DNA from: Microbacterium terregens
GTDB taxonomy: Bacteria > Actinomycetota > Actinomycetes > Actinomycetales > Microbacteriaceae
DNA: 64,000 nt
Assembly (NCBI RefSeq): GCF_039534975.1
Contig: NZ_BAAAWH010000001.1
Location: 3,348,001 to 3,412,000, forward strand
Direction of reading: 5' to 3'
A model generated the notes under the pieces. The model worked only from the letters and a program-made list of their open reading frames with translations, was not told the DNA's origin and ran no database searches. A program made the translations under genes and the position numbers. Position 1 is the stretch's first letter; each line of letters starts with the position of its first letter. Shown piece by piece: positions 9,378 through 17,773 of this stretch.

Positions 9378-10451
9378 ATGAATCCCACGTTGCACGATGT
9401 CGCCCGCGTCGCCGGCGTATCGATCAAGACCGTTTCCAATGTCGTCCACGACCACCCGCACGTCCGACCGACGACGCGCGACCGGGTCATCGCTGCGATC
9501 GGCCAGCTGGGATATCAGCCCAATCTGTCTGCGCGCGGTCTCCGGTCAGGAAAGACCGGGGTGATCGGACTCGCGATCCCGTCGGTGCGCGAAGCGTATT
9601 TCGCGGAGCTGGCCGACTCGATCATCGTGGCGGCGGAAAAGCGGGGCCTCGGGGTGGTGGTCGACCAGACCAACGGGGTGCGGGCGTCGGAACTGGATGT
9701 CATCGCGGGTCGGCGTCTCCGCCTGACCGACGGCATCGTCTTCAGCCCTGTGCACATCGGCGAGCAGGACGCCGAACTGCTCCATGCACAGTTCCCGCTG
9801 GTGCTTCTGGGCGAGAGCGTCTTCGGTGGGCCGACTGACCACGTCACCATGCACAATGTGTCCTCGGCACAGGCGGCCGTCGAGCATCTGCTCGAGATCG
9901 GGCGTCGACGGATCGCCCTCATCGGTGCCGACGACCCCGACGAGACGACGTCCGTCGGGTCCGCAGCACTGCGCGTTCGCGGGTATCGTCAGGCACTCGC
10001 CAAGGCGGGTATCGCGTACGAACCGGCGCTGGTTCGCCCCGCCGGCAGCTGGCATTACGACACCGGCGCCGCCGCCACGCGGGCGCTGGTGGCATCGGGA
10101 ACGGCCTTCGATGCACTCTTCGCGTTGAACGACACGTTGGCCATCGGCGCACTGCGCGCCCTCGACGAGGCCGGCGTGCGCGTGCCGGCCGATGCTGCGG
10201 TGATCGGCTTCGACAACATCGACGCGACGAGGTTCACCATTCCCTCGCTCTCGAGCGTCGACCCCGGCCGCGAGGCCATCGCGGAGGTCGCCGTCGAGAT
10301 GCTCGTGGAGCGCATCGCAGAGAAGGGTGCCCCGGTGCCGCCGCGGCGGATCAAGCCGGACTTTCACATCGTCCGGCGCGAATCAACGGGCTTCGCTCAT
10401 GTGGTCGATGCGGTCCGCGAGGACGCGACGTCGGCGGCGCGGGTCGTCTGA
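9378..10451 (+). CDS. LacI family transcriptional regulator (oligosaccharide operon)
   Basis: 357-residue LacI/GalR regulator. The N-terminal helix-turn-helix reads TLHDVARVAGVSIKTVS with hinge-helix residues near 45-60, followed by a periplasmic-binding-protein-like sensor domain ending in the GFDNID motif. The ATG follows GGGAG. It is divergent from the binding-protein operon, with tandem CAACGTTG sites between them, so it most likely represses that operon until an inducer sugar binds. It ends convergently against the first aromatic gene block. Confidence 0.92.
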   Translation: MNPTLHDVARVAGVSIKTVSNVVHDHPHVRPTTRDRVIAAIGQLGYQPNLSARGLRSGKTGVIGLAIPSVREAYFAELADSIIVAAEKRGLGVVVDQTNGVRASELDVIAGRRLRLTDGIVFSPVHIGEQDAELLHAQFPLVLLGESVFGGPTDHVTMHNVSSAQAAVEHLLEIGRRRIALIGADDPDETTSVGSAALRVRGYRQALAKAGIAYEPALVRPAGSWHYDTGAAATRALVASGTAFDALFALNDTLAIGALRALDEAGVRVPADAAVIGFDNIDATRFTIPSLSSVDPGREAIAEVAVEMLVERIAEKGAPVPPRRIKPDFHIVRRESTGFAHVVDAVREDATSAARVV

Positions 10452-10545
10452 CGACGGTACGGCCGCCCTCCCGCTCGCATTCGGGAACTCGGCCGTGAGG
10501 ACCGTCCGCGCCAGCGCGGGGTGTCCGTCTAGAGCGGTGTGCTGC

Positions 10546-11535
10546 TCACGCCGAGGGCTCGGCGAAAGTGCGCGCCCGCGGCTTCGGGCGAGCGCGTGCG
10601 GTCGGCAGCAGGTGCGGGTTCGCACGCGCGGGCCCGACGGTGCCGCTCAACTCTCCGAGCCGCTCCACCCGCATCGTGACAACGTCTCCCTCTGCCAGCG
10701 GAGGCGGCGTGAGGGCGCCGCCGGCAAGTCCCCACAACTCGCCGAGGCATCCGCCGTTTCCCACCGTGCCGGAGCCGAGGACGTCACCTGGGAGCACACG
10801 CGATGCCCGCGATGCATAGGAGACGAGTTCGGCGAACGTCCAGGCCATGTTGGAGAGAAGGTCCGCTCCGAGCAGCCGGTCGTTCACGTAGACCTCGGCG
10901 CGCAGCGCGAGGAAGCCGTCGGCGTCGACGCGATCGGCGACTTCGTCCGCGGTGACGATCCACGGCCCGAGAGAGGTGGCGAAATCCTTGCCCTTGGCCG
11001 GTCCGAGACGAACATTCATCTCCTGGGACTGCAGATCGCGCGCAGACCAGTCGTTCATGATCACGTAACCGAAGATCCGCTCGTCGGCCGTGGCAGGGTC
11101 CAGGTCCTCCCCCGGGTCGCCACCCAGCACCGCGGCGACTTCCAACTCGTAGTCGAGTCTGACGGTGGCAGGTGGCCGGATCACCGCGGCGGTGGGGTAG
11201 ATGGCATGCGGATTCGTGAAGTAGAACGTCGGAGCGCGATACCACTGCTCGGGTACGTGGCTGACGCCATCGGCATCCGCGCTCATCCCCTCCACGTGTT
11301 CTTCGAAGACGGCGAAATCTCGCACGGATGCGGGAACCAAGGGGGGCAGGAGCCCGACGTCCCGCAGGGGTCGGGCCGCGCTGCGATCGACAGCCGCGTA
11401 CAGGTCGTGCGCTCGTCGCAGACCGCCACGGAGCACGTCCGCCACCGTCTGGCCATCTGGGAAAGCGACGACCTGATCGTCGACGACGAAACCCTCACCG
11501 AGGGTCTCCCCGTCCATCCACCGCGCAATCTTCAT
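10546..11535 (-). CDS. Fumarylacetoacetate hydrolase family protein
   Basis: 329-residue FAH-superfamily enzyme. The core shows YELEVAAVLGG, GYVIMNDWSARD and LGSGTVGNGG, which carry the metal-binding acidic residues and the family scaffold. FAH-fold enzymes hydrolyse C-C bonds, hydrate dienoates or decarboxylate oxo-acids late in aromatic degradation. It is the last gene of a four-gene minus operon behind the monooxygenase, with GAGAGGAAC before the ATG. The C-terminal 25 residues are Pro/Arg-rich and probably unstructured. Which intermediate it uses is not evident. Confidence 0.85.
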   Translation of the reverse strand: MKIARWMDGETLGEGFVVDDQVVAFPDGQTVADVLRGGLRRAHDLYAAVDRSAARPLRDVGLLPPLVPASVRDFAVFEEHVEGMSADADGVSHVPEQWYRAPTFYFTNPHAIYPTAAVIRPPATVRLDYELEVAAVLGGDPGEDLDPATADERIFGYVIMNDWSARDLQSQEMNVRLGPAKGKDFATSLGPWIVTADEVADRVDADGFLALRAEVYVNDRLLGADLLSNMAWTFAELVSYASRASRVLPGDVLGSGTVGNGGCLGELWGLAGGALTPPPLAEGDVVTMRVERLGELSGTVGPARANPHLLPTARARPKPRARTFAEPSA

Positions 11536-11555
11536 CGAGTGTTCCTCTCTTCGGT

Positions 11556-12731
11556 TCAGACGCGCTCGGCGAGCCGCTGTGCGAGCTCCCCGATCAGCCT
11601 GGGCATGTCTGCGGAATGATCCTGGCCGTCACGCTGCCACTCCGCGAGCTGGACGGACGCGTCCACGACGGCGGTGGCCCGAGCGACTCGTCGCCGGTGG
11701 AACTCGTCCCACAGCTCAGCGTCGACGCTCGTGTGCGCCTCGAGCAGTTCGGTGAGCACGAGCGCGTCCTCGAGCGATTGAGCCGCTCCCTGCGCGATGG
11801 TGGGCGGACACGAGTGAGCGGCGTCGCCGATCAGCACGACGCGCCCTCTGTTCCACGGCGCCGGCAGAACGTGCTGGGTGAACCACGTGTAGTTCACCGC
11901 GGCGTGGCCGGCCTCAAGATCGGCGCGCACGGCGTCCCACGGGCCGCCGTAACTGCGTGAGCTTTCCACCATGAAGTGGGCGGCATCCTGCGCCGACATG
12001 TCGAAGTGCTTCTCTGCGTCGAAGACGAGGAAGGCGTACATGGAGTCCTCGCCCGTCGGCGTGTAGCCGGCGATGTAGGCGGGACCGCCGTAGTAGAGCT
12101 CTGTGGTCTGGACCTCTGCGGGGCGAGAGACGAAGGCCCGCCAGATCCCCATGCCGGTGGGCTCGGGGCCGGTGTCGATTCCCAGTCCCGTGCGCACGGC
12201 GGAGTGCAGCCCGTCTGCGCCGATCACGAGGTCGTACTCACCGACCTCGCCGCCGTCGGAGAGCACGGCGACGAGCGTGCCGCGTTCTTCTGTTCCGGTC
12301 ACACGGATGCCGAAACGCGTGCGAACGCCGGCGGCTTCCGCCCGATCCAGGAGAATCCGCGCAAGCGCCGGGCGAGGCATGCCCATTGCCGAGGGGAGCC
12401 CGCCCGCTGAGCGCAGCCCAGCCGCGGAGGGCAGACCCTCGGTGGCCGTGGCGCCCTCGGTGCGGCGGGCGATCACCGGAGCGCCGGGACCGGGGGCCCG
12501 CAGCGTGAGACCGTCGAAGGCGTACCCCGCCGCAGCGGCCTCGTCCCACACTCCCAAGGTCGCGAACGCGTGCAGCGCGTTGCTCTGCAGCGAGATGCCC
12601 GACCCCAGAGCTGTCAGTTCGGGTTGCGATTCGATCAGGTCGACAGCGACCCCGGCGTCGGCGAGCCGGATTGCTGCCGCCAGCCCGGCCACGCCTGCGC
12701 CGATGACGGCGACGTTCTGTACTGCTGTCAC
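11556..12731 (-). CDS. FAD-dependent aromatic monooxygenase
   Basis: 391-residue group A flavin monooxygenase, related to salicylate and 3-hydroxybenzoate hydroxylases. The FAD fingerprint GAGVAGLAAA is near residues 11-20, the DG motif is VIGADGLHSAVR, and the second FAD motif is LIGDAAHSCPP. It would hydroxylate a phenolic acid with NAD(P)H and O2, giving a diol for the extradiol dioxygenase encoded nearby. The GTG start has a strong AGGAGG. Residues about 98-116 are a Gly/Leu/Pro/Ser/Ala repeat (units like GLPSA, GLRSA) that looks like a small in-frame expansion. Confidence 0.88.
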   Translation of the reverse strand: MTAVQNVAVIGAGVAGLAAAIRLADAGVAVDLIESQPELTALGSGISLQSNALHAFATLGVWDEAAAAGYAFDGLTLRAPGPGAPVIARRTEGATATEGLPSAAGLRSAGGLPSAMGMPRPALARILLDRAEAAGVRTRFGIRVTGTEERGTLVAVLSDGGEVGEYDLVIGADGLHSAVRTGLGIDTGPEPTGMGIWRAFVSRPAEVQTTELYYGGPAYIAGYTPTGEDSMYAFLVFDAEKHFDMSAQDAAHFMVESSRSYGGPWDAVRADLEAGHAAVNYTWFTQHVLPAPWNRGRVVLIGDAAHSCPPTIAQGAAQSLEDALVLTELLEAHTSVDAELWDEFHRRRVARATAVVDASVQLAEWQRDGQDHSADMPRLIGELAQRLAERV

Positions 12732-12776
12732 GTCAGAACCTCCTTGTTCGTGCTGCGACGGGGTGGGCGACGGCGC

Positions 12777-13772
12777 TCAGAGGAGCGCGATCGGGTTGAT
12801 CGGCGAACCCACGGCACCCGTGATGGGCAACGGCGGCGCGGAGAGGAGGAATTCGTAGCGGCCCTTCGCGGCGCAGACGCGGCCGAGCTCCTCGAAGTCC
12901 CACATCTCACCGACCGTCAGACCCATGTTCGGGATGACGATCTGGTGCAGCGGCTGGAACGATTCATCGAATTCGTTCGGACGCACTTCGAAGCCCCACG
13001 TGTCGGTCGCGATCGCGGCGATCTCGCTGCGATGCAGCCAACCCGCCGTCGACAGGGAAAGCCCAGGGGCGGGCCCTCCCGCGTACTCTCCCCAGCCGTT
13101 GCGTCGGACGCGGGCGAGCTGCCCGGTCCGGACGAGCAGGATGTCTCCCCGTCCGACCTGCGACGAGGAGCCCTGCGCGTCGATGCAGTCGTTGAGGTCC
13201 TCGGCCGAGATCGCGTAGCCGTCCTCGAGTTCGCCCGTCTCCGGACGAAGATGGCGGCCCATATCCAGCAGCACGCCGCGGGAGACGATCACGCTGGCCG
13301 CGTGCTCGATCCCGGTGACCAGATCACCGCGCGTTGTGACAACCGCGCCCGCCGGGCGACCGTTGTAGGCGAGCCCTCGGTCGAAGATGTGCCCGAGCCC
13401 GTCCCACTGCGTCGAGCACTGCAGGGGCATCATGATGACGTCGTCTGCACCGCCGATACTGTGCGGGTTGGCGTGGGGATCGCGCTCGTGGTCCAGCCCC
13501 GTGCCGGTCATGGTGTGCACCGGATTGTTGCGCTTCTTCCATCCGCGCTGAGGGCCGTCCTCATCGAAGGCCTGAGCGAGCGAGACGCTCACGCCTTCGG
13601 TCACGAGGCGGGCGGCTTGCACCCGCTTCGCCTCGTCGATGAAGTTGAGGGTTCCGAGGACGTCGTCCTCGCCCCAGCGACCCCAGTTGCGGTAGGCCTC
13701 GGCGCGGATGAAGACCTCGCCCGACGGGTCCGTACGATCCAGGTCCGTGGGATTCTCCGACAGCGAGCTCAT
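12777..13772 (-). CDS. Cyclase family metal-dependent hydrolase
   Basis: 331-residue member of the cyclase/kynurenine-formamidase-like family. The variant metal motif STQWDGLGHIFD replaces the classic HxGTHxDxPxH. Families with this variant hydrolyse cyclic amides, lactones or related compounds. In the operon it sits between the extradiol dioxygenase gene and the monooxygenase gene, so it may open a lactone or pyrone intermediate. AGGGAACG precedes the ATG. Alternatives include isatin-hydrolase-like or formamidase-like activity; the sequence alone does not decide. Confidence 0.82.
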   Translation of the reverse strand: MSSLSENPTDLDRTDPSGEVFIRAEAYRNWGRWGEDDVLGTLNFIDEAKRVQAARLVTEGVSVSLAQAFDEDGPQRGWKKRNNPVHTMTGTGLDHERDPHANPHSIGGADDVIMMPLQCSTQWDGLGHIFDRGLAYNGRPAGAVVTTRGDLVTGIEHAASVIVSRGVLLDMGRHLRPETGELEDGYAISAEDLNDCIDAQGSSSQVGRGDILLVRTGQLARVRRNGWGEYAGGPAPGLSLSTAGWLHRSEIAAIATDTWGFEVRPNEFDESFQPLHQIVIPNMGLTVGEMWDFEELGRVCAAKGRYEFLLSAPPLPITGAVGSPINPIALL

Positions 13773-13815
13773 GACGTTCCCTGCCCGAGCGGGGTGGACG
13801 GTGCCATGACGCGCA

Positions 13816-14820
13816 TCAGACCTTTCCCTTCAGGAGCTGCGCCCGGATCTCCTCGGGCACGCCTTCCTCCGTGGCGGTGGGGCCGTCGGCGGGCGGGAAG
13901 GACTCGCTGAGCGAGAGCGGCATCGTGGTGTTGCGGTAGATGTCGAACGACCCCTGCGAGGTGACCCAGGTCGGCGCTTCCCAGTCCGGTACGTAGTTGC
14001 GGTACCCGCCCGTGTTGAGCTCGATGCGCATCGTGGACGGCTCACGGTAATAGAGGAACGACTGCTCCCCGATGCCGTGGATCGTCGGACCGTATTCGAT
14101 CTGCACGCCGCTCTCCATGAGCAGGTCCGCCGCGATCAGCATTTCCTCGCGCGTGTCGTACCAGAACGCGAAGTGGTTGACCCGCCCAGGTCGGGTGGAA
14201 CCGTCGAGGACGACGCCCAGGTCGTGGGACTTCTCATTGGTGGTCAGAACGGAGAAGACGGAGATGGGCGCCTGCTCCAATACGGTTCGCGCCATGAGCC
14301 GGAAGCCGAGCACGTCGTTGTACCACTGCGCGAATGCATCGACATCGCTCGCGCAGATCGTGACGTGGTCGAGCTGCCGCGGCGCTCCCGCGATCTTCGA
14401 GCGGCGCTGGGGGCGATCCGGGAACGAAGAGGCGAGGTCGCCGTCGGTGTAGCGATGGTGCGTCGCCTCCCAGTGCAGCACCATGGTGTGGCCCCAAGGA
14501 CCGACGAAACGGTATGCGCGCCCGATGCCGTACGCGTCGAACCACTCACCGGCCGCACCGGCGGCCTCGACTCGGCCCACGGCTGCTTCCAGCGCCTCAG
14601 CGCTCGTGGTCCGCCAGGCCATGGAGTCGAGGGAGACCTCTTCGCCGGCGACGATGACGAGGCTGTAGCTGTAGTAGTCGCCCCAGCAGCGCAGGTACAC
14701 GCCGTGGTCGTCGCGCCCGACGACGGTCATGCCGACCTGGTCGACATAGAAATCAACCGAGGCCTCTACGTCGGGGGTCGTCAGCGCGACGTAGGAGAGG
14801 TGTGAGAGCAGAGTGATCAT
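13816..14820 (-). CDS. Type I extradiol dioxygenase (catechol 2,3-dioxygenase-like, VOC fold)
   Basis: 334-residue two-domain vicinal-oxygen-chelate dioxygenase. The Fe(II) ligands are visible in the C-terminal domain: His152 in QLDHVTI, His216 in VNHFAFWY and Glu267 in MRIEL. The N-terminal half is the degenerate repeat. It would perform meta cleavage of a catechol-type ring with O2. It is the first gene of the operon and diverges from the LysR gene, with two LysR-type boxes between them. A C-terminal tail of about 50 residues (acidic, Pro-containing) extends past the barrel. Confidence 0.9.
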   Translation of the reverse strand: MITLLSHLSYVALTTPDVEASVDFYVDQVGMTVVGRDDHGVYLRCWGDYYSYSLVIVAGEEVSLDSMAWRTTSAEALEAAVGRVEAAGAAGEWFDAYGIGRAYRFVGPWGHTMVLHWEATHHRYTDGDLASSFPDRPQRRSKIAGAPRQLDHVTICASDVDAFAQWYNDVLGFRLMARTVLEQAPISVFSVLTTNEKSHDLGVVLDGSTRPGRVNHFAFWYDTREEMLIAADLLMESGVQIEYGPTIHGIGEQSFLYYREPSTMRIELNTGGYRNYVPDWEAPTWVTSQGSFDIYRNTTMPLSLSESFPPADGPTATEEGVPEEIRAQLLKGKV

Positions 14821-14876
14821 CTTCGAGCCTTTCGCGGCGCAAGTGGGGTGCTTCCCTCCATCATTCGGCCCCGGTG

Positions 14877-14897
14877 ATTATTGGACAACCGAATAAT
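14877..14897. promoter_or_regulatory. LysR-type inverted repeat (ATTATT-N9-AATAAT)
   Basis: A perfect six-base inverted repeat in an AT-rich patch, unusual in this GC-rich DNA. It lies between the divergent LysR and dioxygenase genes. It is a likely regulator-binding site; binding by the adjacent LysR is inferred. Confidence 0.6.
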
Positions 14898-14910
14898 CCC
14901 TATGTCCGCC

Positions 14911-14925
14911 ATCGGGATCACCGAT
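14911..14925. promoter_or_regulatory. LysR box ATCGG-N5-CCGAT (T-N11-A)
   Basis: A five-base perfect inverted repeat that satisfies the LysR T-N11-A rule (T at 14912, A at 14924). It lies 30 bases before the LysR GTG and is 33 bp from the first site centre to centre, so it could be the second half of a two-site promoter. Confidence 0.55.
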
Positions 14926-14954
14926 AGTCTGTTTCGTGACGAGAGGCGTTCGAC

Positions 14955-15875
14955 GTGCCACAAGACCCGCTGCTGTCCCGACTGGATCTGAACCTCCTGG
15001 TGTCTCTGGACGCCCTGCTCAGAGAACGCAATGTGACCCGGGCGGCCGAGCGCCTGCACTTGAGTCAACCGTCCCTCAGCACGGCGCTGTCGCGCCTGAG
15101 AATCCACTTCGACGACGATCTGCTTGCCCGCCGGGGCAACGCCTACGAATTGACACCCCTCGCGACGCGTCTGCTCGAACACACGACGCTTGCCCTGAGT
15201 ACCGTCCGCAGAGTCTTCGAGAGCCAGGCTCGCTGGAACGCGAGCGAGTCGACGCGCGAATTCACGATCCACGGCTCGGACTACGCTCTTGCCACCATCG
15301 CGCCCCTGGTGTCGCGGATGGCCTCTGCGGAGGCGCCGGACGTGAGGTTCCGGTTCGTGCCGACGTCGAGCCCGGCGATCGACGATGTCATGGCGCGATT
15401 GGCGTCGCTGGACGGCGTCCTGCTCCCTCATGGGATCGTGAAGGATCGCCCGAGCCTGGACCTCTGGCGCGACGACTGGGTACTCCTGGCCGCAGAGGAC
15501 AACCCGCTCGGCGACACCGTGCCCACCCTCGCGAATCTGTCGGCGCTGCCCTGGGTCTTCACCTATCAGACCCGGGCCGCCTTCACCGCTGTCGGCCGCC
15601 AGCTCGAGCAGCTCGGACTCCGGCCACGCGTGGAAGTGGTCGCGGAGAGCTTCGCGCTGCTTCACCTGTTCGTGGAGCACACCGAGCGGCTCGCCCTGAT
15701 TCAACGCAAGCTCGTCCCGCTCATCACCAGGATGGGCGGTCTGCGGGTCTACGAACTGCCGTTCGATGCCGTGCCACTCATCGAGGCGCTGTGGTGGCAT
15801 CCCGCGCACGACAACGATCCCGGACATGAGTGGCTGCGTGAGATGTTCGCCGCAGCCGCTCGCGAGCTGGACTGA
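14955..15875 (+). CDS. LysR family transcriptional regulator
   Basis: 306-residue LysR regulator. The winged helix lies at about 8-66 (LDLNLLVSLDALL, then VTRAAERLHLSQPSLSTALSRLR), followed by an effector domain. It is of the NahR/NodD-like type that senses aromatic inducers. The GTG start follows GAGAGG. It diverges from the dioxygenase operon and faces the FAH gene of the transporter operon. It probably activates the four-gene catabolic operon, and perhaps the importer operon, when the aromatic substrate is present. Confidence 0.92.
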   Translation: MPQDPLLSRLDLNLLVSLDALLRERNVTRAAERLHLSQPSLSTALSRLRIHFDDDLLARRGNAYELTPLATRLLEHTTLALSTVRRVFESQARWNASESTREFTIHGSDYALATIAPLVSRMASAEAPDVRFRFVPTSSPAIDDVMARLASLDGVLLPHGIVKDRPSLDLWRDDWVLLAAEDNPLGDTVPTLANLSALPWVFTYQTRAAFTAVGRQLEQLGLRPRVEVVAESFALLHLFVEHTERLALIQRKLVPLITRMGGLRVYELPFDAVPLIEALWWHPAHDNDPGHEWLREMFAAAARELD

Positions 15876-15945
15876 GCCGAGGTCGCTCGTCCCGCGCGGT
15901 TTCGCGTTCGCTACCGGGACGCGCTGGACCGCCTGAGGGCAGGCC

Positions 15946-16911
15946 TCACGAATCCACGGCGGCGACGCACCGGACGACCTGCTCGCCCAGCATCGAGATG
16001 CGACCTGTCATGACGTCCCCGTCCTTCAGGAACCGCCCCCAGTGCTGACCGTTCCCCGCCGGACTCCCGGTAAGGATCACGTCGCCGGGGTAGAGCCGCG
16101 TCGTCTGCGAAGCATCCGAGACGATGGCCGGAACGTCGTAGATCAGCTCCGCGGTCGTCGCGTCCTGCATCACCTCGCCATTCAGTTCGAGGACCACGCG
16201 CGCGTCGCGCGGATCGACGAAGCGCGCCGGCACCAGGAACGGGCCGGTCGGCAGGAACCCCGGCGCGTTCTTCGAGCGGAACCAGTCCGCTCCCATGTCG
16301 CCGACGCCCCCGGGGAAAACGCGATCGCGCGTGGTGATGTCGTTGGCGATGGTGTAACCGGCGATGTGTGCCGGGGCGGCCTCCGGCGTCACACGGTACG
16401 CCTCCTTCCCGATGACGACGGCGAGCTCCAACTCCCAGTCGTGCTGGTCGCTGTACGCGGGGAGCACAAGCGGCTCATCACCGCCCACGACGCAACCGGG
16501 GAGCCCGAGGAAGATGATGGCCCTGCCGCTGGCAGCCCGCGCGTCCATCACGCGCTCCGCCCGCGTCCGAAGCTCCTCAGGCGCGACGTCGCGGTCCTCC
16601 TTGGCGATGCCGGCCATGATGAGCTGGATGACATGCGTGCGGTAGTTGGCGCCGGCCTGGAGTACGTGGCGCGGCTCGACGGGTGCCGTCAAGGTCACCT
16701 CGGACAGCGGCCGCCACGGACCATCGGCACCGACCAGCTTCTCAAGTCGGTCCCAACCGTCGGCGGCGAGGAAGTCATTGAGGCCGGCCGCGCCCAGATC
16801 ATCCTGGTCCAACGGGCGGATGCGGTCGCCTGCCACCAGACCGAGTCGGATGCGGTCGTCTTCGCGGTAGCGGGCAAGCGCAAAAGGTGCCTCGGGTCCG
16901 GTGCTGGTCAT
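15946..16911 (-). CDS. Fumarylacetoacetate hydrolase family protein (second copy)
   Basis: 321-residue FAH-superfamily hydrolase. The core motifs are WELELAVVIG, GYTIANDITTRD, RSKNAPGFLPTGP and ILTGSPAGNG. It is more like the 2-keto-4-pentenoate hydratase/5-carboxymethyl-2-hydroxymuconate isomerase branch than the 10546 copy is. I start at the ATG at 16911, with GGAGG upstream. It lies 49 bases downstream of the ABC ATPase gene on the same strand and is probably the last gene of the importer operon, so uptake and late catabolism may be co-expressed. Confidence 0.85.
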   Translation of the reverse strand: MTSTGPEAPFALARYREDDRIRLGLVAGDRIRPLDQDDLGAAGLNDFLAADGWDRLEKLVGADGPWRPLSEVTLTAPVEPRHVLQAGANYRTHVIQLIMAGIAKEDRDVAPEELRTRAERVMDARAASGRAIIFLGLPGCVVGGDEPLVLPAYSDQHDWELELAVVIGKEAYRVTPEAAPAHIAGYTIANDITTRDRVFPGGVGDMGADWFRSKNAPGFLPTGPFLVPARFVDPRDARVVLELNGEVMQDATTAELIYDVPAIVSDASQTTRLYPGDVILTGSPAGNGQHWGRFLKDGDVMTGRISMLGEQVVRCVAAVDS

Positions 16912-16960
16912 CGTGTTTCCTCCCACATCACCCGCGAGCATCCGCGCACGGGGCGTACCT

Positions 16961-17773
16961 TCATCCCGCAGCGACCTGCTGAATCAATCCGTGCTGTTGG
17001 ATCTCCTCGAGAACGCGCGTGCGCAGCTGCACGAACGTCGGAGTTGCCCGGGTGACCAATTGGTCGCGTTCCCGGCCGAGCGGCACCTCGACGTCGTCGA
17101 CGATCCGCGACGGGCGCCCGCCCAGCACGACCACGCGGTCGCCGAGGTAGACCGCTTCGTCGATGTCGTGCGTGACGACGACGATCGTGATCCCGAGCTT
17201 GTCCCGCAGCCCGAGGACGAGGTCCTCGAGCTCGAAGCGGGTCTGGGCGTCGAGCGACCCGAACGGCTCATCCATGAGCATGATCGGCGCCTCGTACGCC
17301 AGCGCGCGCGCGATCGCCACCCGCTGCTGCATGCCGCCGGAGAGCTGCCACGGATACTTGTCGGCGCTCTCTGCGAGGCCGACCACTTCCAGCGCCTCGT
17401 GAGCTCGACGAAGACGCTCGGCCTTCGCGACCTTGCGGCCCTCCAAGGGGAATGCCACGTTCTGTGCCACCCTCATCCAGGGCAGGAGTGACCCCCGGTA
17501 GTCCTGGAAGACGACGGCGATCTGCTCGACCGGCTCGGTGATCACGCTGCCCGCGAGGGAGACGGTCCCGGTGCTCGGAGTCGCCAGCCCGGCCAGCAGC
17601 CGCAGAAGCGTGGTCTTTCCGACGCCTGAGGCACCGACGAGACAGGTGATGTCGCCGGACCGGATGTCCAGATGGAGATCCTCGATCACAGCCACCCGTT
17701 CGGCGCCCGTGCCGAAGGACTTGCCCACGTGCACTGCGCTGAGGGCCACCTCCGCCGTCAAGTTATGAGTCAC
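16961..17773 (-). CDS. ABC transporter ATP-binding protein (SsuB/TauB-type)
   Basis: 270-residue ATPase. Walker A is GASGVGKT, the signature LSGGMQQR, Walker B LMDEPFG and the switch His in VVTHD. The GTG start has AAAGGAG seven bases upstream and overlaps the permease stop by GTGA; the open frame runs upstream but has no family similarity there. It belongs to the nitrate/sulfonate/taurine class that includes importers of phthalate-type aromatic acids. Together with two permeases and the lipoprotein it forms a complete importer. Confidence 0.93.
   Translation of the reverse strand: MTHNLTAEVALSAVHVGKSFGTGAERVAVIEDLHLDIRSGDITCLVGASGVGKTTLLRLLAGLATPSTGTVSLAGSVITEPVEQIAVVFQDYRGSLLPWMRVAQNVAFPLEGRKVAKAERLRRAHEALEVVGLAESADKYPWQLSGGMQQRVAIARALAYEAPIMLMDEPFGSLDAQTRFELEDLVLGLRDKLGITIVVVTHDIDEAVYLGDRVVVLGGRPSRIVDDVEVPLGRERDQLVTRATPTFVQLRTRVLEEIQQHGLIQQVAAG

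Noticed and set aside
15889-15920. Terminator between LysR and FAH genes
   Set aside because: GTCCCG/CGGGAC pair with a long loop and no U tract; too weak to call.
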